A stretch of DNA of 33,791 nt from a virus. Both the position numbers and the translations under genes were made by a program. The notes under the pieces are model-generated. The model saw nothing but the letters and a program-made list of their open reading frames with translations, made no database searches and was not told where the DNA came from. Of this stretch, positions 24,978 to 33,024 are shown piece after piece; position 1 is the first letter of the stretch, and each line of letters begins with the position of its first letter. The stretch is from IMG/VR virus record IMGVR_UViG_3300005613_000236, positions 1-33,791 of that record, one strand, 5' to 3'.

Positions 24978-27482
24978 ATGAATGTCTTAGATCCATTGGC
25001 ACAATCATTTTACGTAGAACCTCAAAGTGGTATTTACGTAACTTCGGTTGATTTATATTTTTATAGTAAGGATGATAATCTTCCCGTTACAGTTCAATTA
25101 AGAACTATGGAATTAGGACTTCCAACGGAAAATGTTTATCCTTTCAGTGAAGTTGTAATTGATCCAAAAGATGTAAATGTGTCTGATGATGCGACTATTC
25201 CCACAAGAGTAACGTTTCCATCGCCAGTATATCTTGTCGGAGAAAGATTTCACTGTATAGTTTTATTATCAAATTCAAATCAATTTAAAGTATGGATATC
25301 TAGACTGGGGGAAGTTGATATTACAACTGCTTCTGGAGTTGAATCTGATGATATTGTTGTTACAAAACAACCATTGTCTGGAGGATTGTTTAAATCCCAA
25401 AATGCATCAACTTGGAATGAAAGTCCATATGAAGATTTAAAATTTACTCTTTATAGGGCAAACTTCACAGAGACTACAGGAAATATTAATTTTTATAATC
25501 CAAAATTAGAATTAGGAAATGATCAGATTGCAACTTTGATCAGAGATCCATTTGAAATGAATTCAAAATTAATTAGAGTTGGACTTGGAACTACGGTTCA
25601 AGATACTGGATTGATCATTGGAAATACAATTTCTCAACAGAATTCAAATGCCACAGGAGATTATGTTGGATCTGCTGGATCTGCTAGTGGCACATTAAAT
25701 ATTATCAATGCTGGAGTTGGATACACTCCTGCATCGGGATATTATGTCTTCACCAACGTCTCTCTGGATGCTATAACTGGATCTGGTAGAGATGCTACAG
25801 CTAATATTGCAATCTCAAATGGAGTTGCCATTGGTGCAACAATTAATTCTGGCGGAAGTGGTTATGTAATTGGAGATGTTTTAACAGCAAATCAAATTGG
25901 ATCAGAAACTCTTGGAAGAAATCTTCAATTATCTTTGGTTAATACCTCTGGTGAGAATGAATTGATAATTGATAATGTTCAGGGAGATTTTAATGTTGGA
26001 ACTGGAAGTACTCTTCAATATACAAACAGTTTGGGAATTACTACAGTATTAAATTCTTCCATTGGTGGAAATGTAATAATACCTGCTGATGGAATTACTA
26101 CTATTAATGATGGATTGCATATTCAAGTAAATCATAAAAATCATGGAATGCACGCAGAAGAAAATTCTGTAGTGATATCAAATGCAATTTCAGACATTAA
26201 ACCAACAAAGTTAACGACTGCATATGATAAAACTTCAACATCGTCAATTCTTGTAGATAATGCATCAGATTTTGGAACATTTGAGAATGTTGGAATTAGT
26301 AGCACAAATCCTGGATATGTATTAATTGGAGATGAAATAATTGCTTATGAGGGGACGACGGGAACATCGTTACTTGGAATTACAAGAGAGATAGATCAAA
26401 CCAAATCATTTACGTATAATGCAGGAACTCCTGTTTACAAGTACGAGTTAAATGGAATATCTCTAAGAAGAATTAATTTAACCCATACTCTACAAGATGC
26501 GACGGTTTCGGATCCAATTGGATTGGATTATTATAATATAAAACTTGACACATCGCAAAATGGAAAAACAGATTCTCTTCCATTTGGACAAGTTGATAGA
26601 AGTGTAGGCACTTCATTTCCAAAACTTTATATTAATGATACTAAATCCACCGGTGGTGCTGGGGTAAATGCAACACAAAATATTCAGTATGAAATCATAA
26701 GGCCAAATGTTCAAACTTTAGTTCTTAAAGAAACATATATTACTTCAAGAATAAGAACCGTAAGTGGAACAAGTGTAGATGGAAGTGAAGACTCTTTTGT
26801 AGATAAAGGATTCCAAGAAATTAGTTTAAATACAAATAATTATTTCGACTCCCCAAGACTTGTTTGCTCAAACGTTAATGAAGATACTAAACTTACATCT
26901 TTACCTGGTGGAAAATCATTAACACTCAATTTAAATTTATCATCTTCAAATTCATATGTTTCTCCAGCAATTGATTTAGATCGTGTTGGTATGATTTATA
27001 TTTCAAATAGAGTGAATGATAGAATTGCGGATTACGCAACTGATGATAGAGTTTCCACTTTAGATGATGATCCATCTGCGTTTGTATATGCCACTAAGTC
27101 AATCGAACTAGAAGTTCCTTCTACATCAATCAAGGTTCTTGTTGCTGGATATGTTAATAATTTCAGTGATTTGAGAGCTCTTTATGCAATACAAAATGAT
27201 CCCGAAGAAACGGCAGTCTATTATCCATTCCCAGGATATAATAATTTGGATAGTATTGGTAGAGTCATTAATAATTCAAATAGTGATGGAACTTCAGACA
27301 TTTTGGTTCCAAAAACTGACATCGTTTCTTCTAATATTGAGGAACTGACTTTCCGAGATTATGAATTTACTATCGACGAATTGCCATCTTTTAGATATTT
27401 TAGTATTAAATTAATCGGTTCTTCTACAAATCAAGCATATCCTCCAATCTTAAGAGATTTGAGAGTCATCGCATTAGCATAA
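24978..27482 (+). CDS. Virion structural protein with DPLAQSF module, 834 aa
   Basis: Starts MNVLDPLAQSFYVEPQSGIY, followed by VDLYFYSKDDNLPVTVQLRT and KSQNASTWNESPYEDLKFTL, blocks that I recall as the C-terminal half of DUF4815-type cyanophage proteins. Here they are a free-standing gene. A GxGY module (NAGVGYTPASGYY, NSGGSGYVIGD) lies at about 235-310 and an IGDEIIAYEG beta module at about 420-470. The last 300 residues (SPAIDLDRVGMIYISNRVND; PFPGYNN; FRYFSIKLIG) look like a conserved C-terminal domain. Probably a partner of the 1748-aa protein at the outer baseplate. The in-frame TAA at 24960-24962 shows that it is not joined to the upstream gene by a simple frameshift. Confidence 0.85.
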   Translation: MNVLDPLAQSFYVEPQSGIYVTSVDLYFYSKDDNLPVTVQLRTMELGLPTENVYPFSEVVIDPKDVNVSDDATIPTRVTFPSPVYLVGERFHCIVLLSNSNQFKVWISRLGEVDITTASGVESDDIVVTKQPLSGGLFKSQNASTWNESPYEDLKFTLYRANFTETTGNINFYNPKLELGNDQIATLIRDPFEMNSKLIRVGLGTTVQDTGLIIGNTISQQNSNATGDYVGSAGSASGTLNIINAGVGYTPASGYYVFTNVSLDAITGSGRDATANIAISNGVAIGATINSGGSGYVIGDVLTANQIGSETLGRNLQLSLVNTSGENELIIDNVQGDFNVGTGSTLQYTNSLGITTVLNSSIGGNVIIPADGITTINDGLHIQVNHKNHGMHAEENSVVISNAISDIKPTKLTTAYDKTSTSSILVDNASDFGTFENVGISSTNPGYVLIGDEIIAYEGTTGTSLLGITREIDQTKSFTYNAGTPVYKYELNGISLRRINLTHTLQDATVSDPIGLDYYNIKLDTSQNGKTDSLPFGQVDRSVGTSFPKLYINDTKSTGGAGVNATQNIQYEIIRPNVQTLVLKETYITSRIRTVSGTSVDGSEDSFVDKGFQEISLNTNNYFDSPRLVCSNVNEDTKLTSLPGGKSLTLNLNLSSSNSYVSPAIDLDRVGMIYISNRVNDRIADYATDDRVSTLDDDPSAFVYATKSIELEVPSTSIKVLVAGYVNNFSDLRALYAIQNDPEETAVYYPFPGYNNLDSIGRVINNSNSDGTSDILVPKTDIVSSNIEELTFRDYEFTIDELPSFRYFSIKLIGSSTNQAYPPILRDLRVIALA

Positions 27483-27483
27483 G

Positions 27484-27708
27484 ATGATTTATTATAAAGT
27501 CGAAGGACATACAAATTTACTCAGAGATGGAAATACAAAAGCAATTATTAATACTAATATGACTGAGTATAAAAATTATATGTCATTAAAACAATCTAAA
27601 ATGAATGAATCTCAAAAGATTGAATCTTTACGAAATGAAATTGATTGTGTAAAAAACGATTTATCTGAAATTAAAGAACTTTTAAGGAGATTGTCTAATG
27701 GATCCTGA
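27484..27708 (+). CDS. Small coiled-coil protein, 74 aa
   Basis: Starts one base after the stop of the 834-aa gene. The N-terminal half includes YYKVEGHTNLLRDGNTKAII; the C-terminal half (KIESLRNEIDCVKNDLSEIK) has the heptad pattern of a coiled coil. I recall similar small ORFs before gp13 in cyanophages, without known function. It overlaps the next ORF by 11 bases. It could be a fibre assembly factor or a small virion component; this is inference. Confidence 0.75.
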   Translation: MIYYKVEGHTNLLRDGNTKAIINTNMTEYKNYMSLKQSKMNESQKIESLRNEIDCVKNDLSEIKELLRRLSNGS

Positions 27709-27865
27709 TAAAATTAAACTTGAAACTATGGATAAGTTATTTGAATATGAAAAATTATCCAGAGAAATAGATAATATTAATGATGTTGATTCTCTTAAAA
27801 ATCATGCAAAATCACATCTTAAGTTATATTTAAAGCAGCAAGAGGTAATATCAAAACTCATTTGA
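27698..27865 (+). CDS. Small helical protein, 55 aa
   Basis: ATG at 27698 lies inside the end of the 74-aa gene and is preceded by a strong SD AAGGAG (27684-27689, 8-base spacer), rare in this region. The protein MDPDKIKLETMDKLFEYEKL, then SLKNHAKSHLKLYLKQQEVI is charged and almost wholly helical. Its TGA is part of the late promoter of gp13. The overlap and SD support a real gene; the function is unknown. Confidence 0.7.
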   Translation: MDPDKIKLETMDKLFEYEKLSREIDNINDVDSLKNHAKSHLKLYLKQQEVISKLI

Positions 27866-27871
27866 TAAATA
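27864..27871 (+). promoter_or_regulatory. T4-type late promoter before gp13
   Basis: GATAAATA overlaps the TGA stop (27863-27865) of the 55-aa gene and lies 21 bases before the gp13 ATG at 27893. Confidence 0.65.
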
Positions 27872-27892
27872 CTTCAAAAGTTTAAAAAATAA

Positions 27893-28729
27893 ATGGCACA
27901 ACCTTCTTCAAGACAAGAATTAATAGATTATTGTAAAAGAAAACTCGGAGCACCAGTTTTGGAGATTAACGTTGCTGACGAGCAAATTGAAGATTTGGTT
28001 GATGACGCCATTCAATTTTTTCACGAAAGACATTTTGATGGTGTTATACAGACTTATCTAAAATATAGAGTTACTGAAGATGATATTAATAGAGGAAGGG
28101 CAACAATAGATGGTGTTGGAGTTACTACAACAACGGTAGATCATAATGTTGGACTGACAACACAATTTAATTATTATGAAACTGGTAATTATTTGCAGAT
28201 ACCACCATCTGTAATTGGAATTAATAAAATATTTCATTTTGATGGAACTAATACAATAACAAATAATATGTTTAGTGTAAAATATCAATTATTTTTAAAT
28301 GATATTTACTATTGGGGTTCAACGGAACTTTTAACTTATGCAATGACAAAAACATATTTGGAAGATATTAATTTTTTACTTACTACTGAAAAACAAATCA
28401 GATTTAATCAGAGGCAGGATAGATTATACTTAGATATTGATTGGGGAAGTATTTCGACAGAGACTTATTTGATAATAGATTGCTACAGAACACTAGATGC
28501 AAATGATTATACAAGAGTTTGGAATGATTCATTTTTAAAAATGTATTTAACATCTTTAATTAAACGTCAATGGGGACAAAATTTAATTAAGTTTCAAGGA
28601 GTTAAACTTCCTGGTGGTATTGAACTTAATGGAAGGCAAATATATGATGATGCACAAAAAGAAATTGATGTAATAATGGAAAAAATGTCAAATACTTACG
28701 AACTTCCTCCACTAGATATGATTGGTTAA
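27893..28729 (+). CDS. 13: Neck protein gp13
   Basis: 278 aa (T4 gp13 has 309). The start AQPSSRQELIDYCKRKLGAP and INVADEQIEDLVDDAIQFFH are characteristic of cyanophage gp13, as are FLKMYLTSLIKRQWGQNLIK and LPGGIELNGRQIYDDA near the end. gp13 and gp14 form the neck that closes the DNA-filled head and provides the site for tail attachment. No SD precedes the ATG. The stop is one base before the ATG of gp14, and the two genes share a late promoter. Confidence 0.94.
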   Translation: MAQPSSRQELIDYCKRKLGAPVLEINVADEQIEDLVDDAIQFFHERHFDGVIQTYLKYRVTEDDINRGRATIDGVGVTTTTVDHNVGLTTQFNYYETGNYLQIPPSVIGINKIFHFDGTNTITNNMFSVKYQLFLNDIYYWGSTELLTYAMTKTYLEDINFLLTTEKQIRFNQRQDRLYLDIDWGSISTETYLIIDCYRTLDANDYTRVWNDSFLKMYLTSLIKRQWGQNLIKFQGVKLPGGIELNGRQIYDDAQKEIDVIMEKMSNTYELPPLDMIG

Positions 28730-28730
28730 T

Positions 28731-30110
28731 ATGTTAAATCCATTTTTTCAACAAGGTTCAAAAACAGAGCAAAGTTTAGTTCAGGATTTAATTAATGAAC
28801 AGCTTCGCATGTATGGAGTTGAAGTATATTATTTACCTAGAAAATACATAACAAAAAATACGGTAATTAAAGAAGTTGTCGAATCTTTATTTAATTCTGC
28901 ATATCCAATAGAAGCATATGTAAATTCTTACGATGGATATGGTGGACAAGGGGAGATTTTATCAAAATTTGGTATTCAATCTCAAGATGATCTAACCATA
29001 ACAATATCGAAAGAAAGATTTGAAAATTATATTTCACCTCTTATAAAAAATCAACCAAATATAGAATTATCTACAAGGCCAAAAGAGGGGGATTTAGTTT
29101 ATTTTCCTTTGGGAGATAGATTATTTGAAATAAAATTTGTTGAGCACGAAAGTCCATTTTATCAACTTCAAAAAACCTATGTTTATGAACTGAAATGTGA
29201 ATTGTTTAGGTATGAAGATGAAATTGTTGATACAAATGTTGAAGAAATTGATGATAATTTAGTTGAAAAGGGATATATTCAAACTCTTCAATTAGTTGGA
29301 AGTGGGGTAACGGCTACTGCTATTACTGGAATTGTAAATGGTGGAGTAAGATTAATAACAGTTACAAATAGAGGTTCTGGATATACAACACTTCCAAATG
29401 TAGCAATTTCTTCTGCTCCTAGTGGTGGACTAACAGCGGTTGGAGTAGCTACTATGATAGGAGACTTGGTTGATTGTTTTGGTAATAAATCTTCATTGAA
29501 AGTTCAAGGAGTTGAAATAGTAAATCCTGGATATGGATATACTGTTGCACCTTCAGTAGCGTTTATAGGTGGTGGTGGTGTTGGGGCAGCTGCCACCACA
29601 ACTATTGAAAATGGAATTGTTGGCATCATAACAGTCACTAATGGCGGTTCTGGATATGCAGGAACACCTACAGTTACTATAAGTGGGCCTGGAGTTGGTA
29701 TAACAGCAACTGCAAACGCAAATATTAATAGTGCTGGAGTTGTTACTTCTATTTACATATCTAATGCTGGACTTGGATATACGATTGCACCATCAATTAC
29801 AATTTCATCACCTTATATGTCCGGTATTGGAACATTTATTTTTAATGAAACTGTAACCGGTGGAACAACAGGAACGACTGCAAGAGTTAAGACTTGGAAT
29901 GCGATTACAAATATTTTGGAAGTGTCAAATTTAGATGGAAGTTTTTCTTCAGATGAAACAATTACTGGATCAGACTCTGGAGCATCGTATAAAATTAGAA
30001 CAATCAATACCGACAATTTAGTAGATCCTTATGCAGATAATGATACAATTGAGGAGGAAGCAGATCAAATAATAGATTTTACAGAATCTAATCCATTTGG
30101 AATGCCCTAA
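28731..30110 (+). CDS. 14: Neck protein gp14 with inserted GxGY repeats, 459 aa
   Basis: MLNPFFQQGSKTEQSLVQDL, YGVEVYYLPRKYITKN, EGDLVYFPLGDRLFEI and SPFYQLQKTYVYEL match gp14. ATG 28731 is chosen over TTG 28722 because LNP is near the start of the conserved part. T4 gp14 has 256 aa; the surplus here is a block at about 190-366 of four or more repeats (VTNRGSGYTTLP, VNPGYGYTVAP, VTNGGSGYAGTP, ISNAGLGYTIAP), each about 30-40 residues. The acidic tail ends in DFTESNPFG. In T4, gp14 joins gp13 to complete the neck. The repeats may decorate the neck surface, which is inference. Confidence 0.93.
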   Translation: MLNPFFQQGSKTEQSLVQDLINEQLRMYGVEVYYLPRKYITKNTVIKEVVESLFNSAYPIEAYVNSYDGYGGQGEILSKFGIQSQDDLTITISKERFENYISPLIKNQPNIELSTRPKEGDLVYFPLGDRLFEIKFVEHESPFYQLQKTYVYELKCELFRYEDEIVDTNVEEIDDNLVEKGYIQTLQLVGSGVTATAITGIVNGGVRLITVTNRGSGYTTLPNVAISSAPSGGLTAVGVATMIGDLVDCFGNKSSLKVQGVEIVNPGYGYTVAPSVAFIGGGGVGAAATTTIENGIVGIITVTNGGSGYAGTPTVTISGPGVGITATANANINSAGVVTSIYISNAGLGYTIAPSITISSPYMSGIGTFIFNETVTGGTTGTTARVKTWNAITNILEVSNLDGSFSSDETITGSDSGASYKIRTINTDNLVDPYADNDTIEEEADQIIDFTESNPFGMP

Positions 30111-30126
30111 ATAGTGCATAATGGTG

Positions 30127-30134
30127 TATAAGTA
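30127..30134 (+). promoter_or_regulatory. Possible late promoter before gp15
   Basis: TATAAGTA has one mismatch from TATAAATA and lies 15 bases before the gp15 ATG. A weaker TAAATA (30108-30113) overlaps the gp14 stop. Confidence 0.45.
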
Positions 30135-30149
30135 TCACAGGTAACAATT

Positions 30150-31148
30150 ATGTTTGAGTATTTTTATCACGAAATATTCAGAAAAACAATTATAGCATTT
30201 GGATCGCTTTTTAATAATATTGATATCAAACATTTCGATGATTCTGGAAACGTAAAAAGTGTGGTAAAAGTTCCTCTTGCATATGGGCCCACTCAAAAGT
30301 TTTTAGCTAGATTGGAACAGACTCCAAATATAAACAATCCAATTCAAATGACATTGCCAAGAATGTCCTTTGAATTTGTTGGATTGAGTTATGATACCTC
30401 AAGAAAAGTTTCAAGCACTCAAACTTTTTTATCTGGATTATCTTCAGATAAAACAAACCCAAGAAGTGTTTTTATGCCTGTTCCTTATACGATGCAATTT
30501 GAACTTAATGTCATGACTAAGTTGAATGACGATATGCTTCAAATTATAGAGCAAATATTACCATATTTTCAACCTGGATATAATATAACTATTGATTTAG
30601 TAGAATCTATAGGAGAAAAAAGAGATATTCCAATTGTCTTAGAAGGCCTCTCCATGAATGATGACTATGAGGGAAATTTTGATACTAGGAGAGCACTAAT
30701 TTATACACTCAGATTTTCCGCTAAGACATATCTCTTTGGGCCAGTCAAAGATGTTTCCAAAGATATTGTGGAAAGAGTTTCTGTTGGATATATTGCAGGA
30801 GATAAAACTAATACACCAACAAGAGAAATTACATATTCTGTTACTCCAACGGCAACAAAAAGTTATACAAATAATGTTGTCACAAATCTTTCCGAAGACA
30901 TTACTTCAATTGCAACTTTATTCTCGGTAAATGATGCATCATCAATTACAAGTAATAGTGTTATTGTAATTGGCAATGAAAACTTTAGGGTTGCATCAAA
31001 ATCTGGCAATAAACTTACGGTAGAGCGTGGGTATCAAAATACAAACACTTCAAATCATGTTTCCGGATCTGAGGTTAAACTTATTACTTCTGTAGATGCA
31101 GACTTGATACAACTTGGAGATGATTTTGGTTTTGATGGAAACTTCTAA
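30150..31148 (+). CDS. 15: Tail sheath stabiliser and completion protein gp15, 332 aa
   Basis: MFEYFYHEIFRKTIIAFGSL mirrors the N-terminus of T4 gp15 (MFGYFYNSSFRR...), and QIIEQILPYFQPGYNITIDL is almost the T4 motif EDDMFQIVEQILPYFQP. gp15 forms a hexameric ring that caps tube and sheath and binds the neck. T4 gp15 has 272 aa; here an added beta module at about 255-310 (VNDASSITSNSVIVIGNE, VERGYQNTNTSNHVSGSEV) precedes a short tail (LGDDFGFDGNF). The same module type occurs in the gp7-like and 834-aa proteins. Confidence 0.94.
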   Translation: MFEYFYHEIFRKTIIAFGSLFNNIDIKHFDDSGNVKSVVKVPLAYGPTQKFLARLEQTPNINNPIQMTLPRMSFEFVGLSYDTSRKVSSTQTFLSGLSSDKTNPRSVFMPVPYTMQFELNVMTKLNDDMLQIIEQILPYFQPGYNITIDLVESIGEKRDIPIVLEGLSMNDDYEGNFDTRRALIYTLRFSAKTYLFGPVKDVSKDIVERVSVGYIAGDKTNTPTREITYSVTPTATKSYTNNVVTNLSEDITSIATLFSVNDASSITSNSVIVIGNENFRVASKSGNKLTVERGYQNTNTSNHVSGSEVKLITSVDADLIQLGDDFGFDGNF

Positions 31149-31163
31149 TTTGGAAGTAAAAAT

Positions 31164-31589
31164 ATGGATAAAAAATTTGACAATTTAAATGAAACTTTTA
31201 ATGTAACTGGAGAAGTTATTTCCAAAGAAATTGAAAAAACAAATGTCGAGGTTAAAAAAATATCATCGAGCATTGATGATATAAAAAAAGATTATGAATA
31301 TACTAGAAGTAACTTATATTCAATAATCGAAAAAGGACAAGAAGCTATTAATGGCATTTTAGAACTGGCACAAGAAAGTGAGATGCCAAGAGCATATGAA
31401 GTTGCAGGACAGTTGATTAAAAATGTTTCGGACGCAACAGATAAATTAATGGATCTTCAAAAGAAACTCAAAGATGTTGAAGAAGAAAGACAAAAAGGCC
31501 CAACTAATGTTACAAATGCACTTTTTGTTGGATCAACTGCAGAATTGTCAAAACTATTAAAGCAACAAAAAGGAGTAGATGGAGAATAA
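31164..31589 (+). CDS. 16: Terminase small subunit gp16, 141 aa
   Basis: DYEYTRSNLYSIIEKGQEAI, ESEMPRAYEVAGQLIKNV and NVTNALFVGSTAELSKLL align with T4 gp16 (DDYGVVRRNMHF; ADSPRHMEVFATLM; IQNATVFMGSPTEL). gp16 forms a ring that regulates the gp17 packaging motor. The central helices (TDKLMDLQKKLKDVEEE) are the oligomerising coiled coil. GGAAG (31152-31156) is a fair SD with a 7-base spacer. The gene is co-transcribed with gp15. gp17 does not follow directly: other genes are inserted. Confidence 0.94.
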   Translation: MDKKFDNLNETFNVTGEVISKEIEKTNVEVKKISSSIDDIKKDYEYTRSNLYSIIEKGQEAINGILELAQESEMPRAYEVAGQLIKNVSDATDKLMDLQKKLKDVEEERQKGPTNVTNALFVGSTAELSKLLKQQKGVDGE

Positions 31590-31599
31590 ATAATAAATA
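31585..31599 (+). promoter_or_regulatory. Double T4-type late promoter
   Basis: AATAAATA at 31585-31592 includes the TAA stop of gp16 (31587-31589); ATAAATA recurs at 31593-31599. The next ATG is at 31622. Confidence 0.6.
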
Positions 31600-31621
31600 T
31601 AAAAAGACAATACTATTTAAA

Positions 31622-32677
31622 ATGAACGAAGATCTTAGGAATTGGTTTTCAAAGTCTCATCCAGAGGGAAACTGGAAGAGATATAATACTAAAGGTGAAG
31701 CAATGGGCCCGTGTGCTCGTGAACCTGGAGAACCAAAACCTAAGTGTCTTTCAAATGAGAAAGCAGCAAAAATGTCTAAAAGTGAAATTGCTTCTGCTGT
31801 AAAAAGAAAGAGAAAAAAAGATCCAGTCGCAGATCGTCCGGGAAAAGGGGGAGCGCCAAAAATGGTATCTAATAAAATTAACGAAGTAAAAAATGATCCA
31901 TGCTGGATTGGATATAAGCAAGTTGGCATGAAGAAGAAAGGAAAAAAGATGGTTCCAAATTGCGTAAAAGAGCAATCACCATTAGTTAAAAAAATTCTAG
32001 AACAACTTGAAGGTGAAAGAGAACTTCAAAAACTTGAAGAGAAAAATGTTCCAACTAATCCTTCTTTATGGGCAAAAATGAAGTCCAGGGCAAAATCAAA
32101 GTTTGATGTTTATCCTTCTGCATATGCGAATGGTTGGGCTGCAAAAGAATATAAAAAAGCAGGTGGAGGATGGAAATCAGTAAGTGAAGAGATTGAACTC
32201 GAAGAAGCAGTAAGAATTCCATCAAAAACAGGAAATATTATTCTTGTAACTCTGACTTGGAGAGGTAAGTATTATGCAATGAAGATGTTCTTCCCTCAAG
32301 TTTCTGTGCCAAATAGAAGAGATGTCCAAGATCAAATTAATAAAGTATATCCTGGATCAAGAGTTTTAGCATATAACATTTCAGAAATCAAACCAGGTGA
32401 GCAGTTTTTGCAAACAGAAGATTGGCAGAAAGTCAATCGTAAAGATAAAACTGATGGATTAAGTCAAAAAGCAGTTAATGCATATCGTCGTGAAAATCCA
32501 GGTTCAAAACTTCAAACTGCCGTAACAGAAAAAAATCCGAAAGGAAAAAGAGCAGATCGCCGCAAATCATTTTGCAGTCGTATGAAAGGAATGAAAAAGA
32601 GATTAACTTCTGCAGAAACTGCAAGAGATCCAGATTCAAGAATTAACAAAGCACTTCGTCGTTGGAGGTGTAACTGA
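31622..32677 (+). CDS. Composite basic phage protein, 351 aa (DUF5872-like and DUF6321-like parts)
   Basis: A mosaic of short modules I recall from cyanophages. The N-terminus has a W-x-RYNTKGEAMGPCAR-type part and KCLSNEKAAKMSKSEIAS, then DPVADRPGKGGAP. A KNDPCWIGYKQVGMKKKGKK block follows (about 89-115). KFDVYPSAYANGWAAKEYKK resembles DUF5872 (about 157-180). A beta-rich part (ILVTLTWRGKYYAMKMFFPQ; VYPGSRV, about 205-260) is shared with the next gene. The C-terminus (RRKSFCSRMKGMKK, RINKALRRWRC) resembles DUF6321. The protein is very basic, so DNA binding in the head is possible but unproven. It stands where gp17 would be expected. Confidence 0.8.
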   Translation: MNEDLRNWFSKSHPEGNWKRYNTKGEAMGPCAREPGEPKPKCLSNEKAAKMSKSEIASAVKRKRKKDPVADRPGKGGAPKMVSNKINEVKNDPCWIGYKQVGMKKKGKKMVPNCVKEQSPLVKKILEQLEGERELQKLEEKNVPTNPSLWAKMKSRAKSKFDVYPSAYANGWAAKEYKKAGGGWKSVSEEIELEEAVRIPSKTGNIILVTLTWRGKYYAMKMFFPQVSVPNRRDVQDQINKVYPGSRVLAYNISEIKPGEQFLQTEDWQKVNRKDKTDGLSQKAVNAYRRENPGSKLQTAVTEKNPKGKRADRRKSFCSRMKGMKKRLTSAETARDPDSRINKALRRWRCN

Positions 32678-33024
32678 TGAAATCATTCAAACAGTTCATG
32701 TCCGAGAGTGTCACCATTCAAGGTGACTTTAACGGAACTCTCAATGTAGGTTACGATCCTGTTCAGCAAAAAGTTGAGGAGCAAAATCAATATATTGCTG
32801 ATGTAGTCTGGATGGGAAGTATCTACAGAATGCGACTAGAAAAAAAGGATTCTATGAGACTTCCAACAACTCAAGAACTTGCAGAACAACTTCAAGGAGA
32901 ATATCCTGGTGTAATTGTTCAAAGAATTTATCCAGTAGAACCAAAACCAGAAGTTAAAATCGCAGACATAAAGAGGTATCATCCAGGTAAATTGCAATGG
33001 GAAGATTATGGCTCAGTGGAATAA
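32677..33024 (+). CDS. Small protein sharing a domain with the upstream composite protein, 115 aa
   Basis: The ATG overlaps the TGA of the previous gene by one base and has the strongest SD in the late region, GGAGGTG (32664-32670, 6-base spacer). The N-terminus KSFKQFMSESVTIQGDFNGT is a leader seen on several cyanophage proteins. Residues about 40-88 (VVWMGSIYRMRLEKKDS, TQELAEQLQGEYPGVIVQRI) align with TLTWRGKYYAMKMFFPQ and DQINKVYPGSRVLAYNI of the composite protein. Function unknown. Its end overlaps the next gene by 17 bases. Confidence 0.8.
   Translation: MKSFKQFMSESVTIQGDFNGTLNVGYDPVQQKVEEQNQYIADVVWMGSIYRMRLEKKDSMRLPTTQELAEQLQGEYPGVIVQRIYPVEPKPEVKIADIKRYHPGKLQWEDYGSVE

Noticed and set aside
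24937-24978. Simple frameshift joining the 1748-aa and 834-aa genes
   Set aside because: The two ORFs are in different frames, but an in-frame TAA at 24960-24962 lies upstream of the second ATG, and the gap holds a late promoter. A single indel would not give a continuous DUF4815-like protein.
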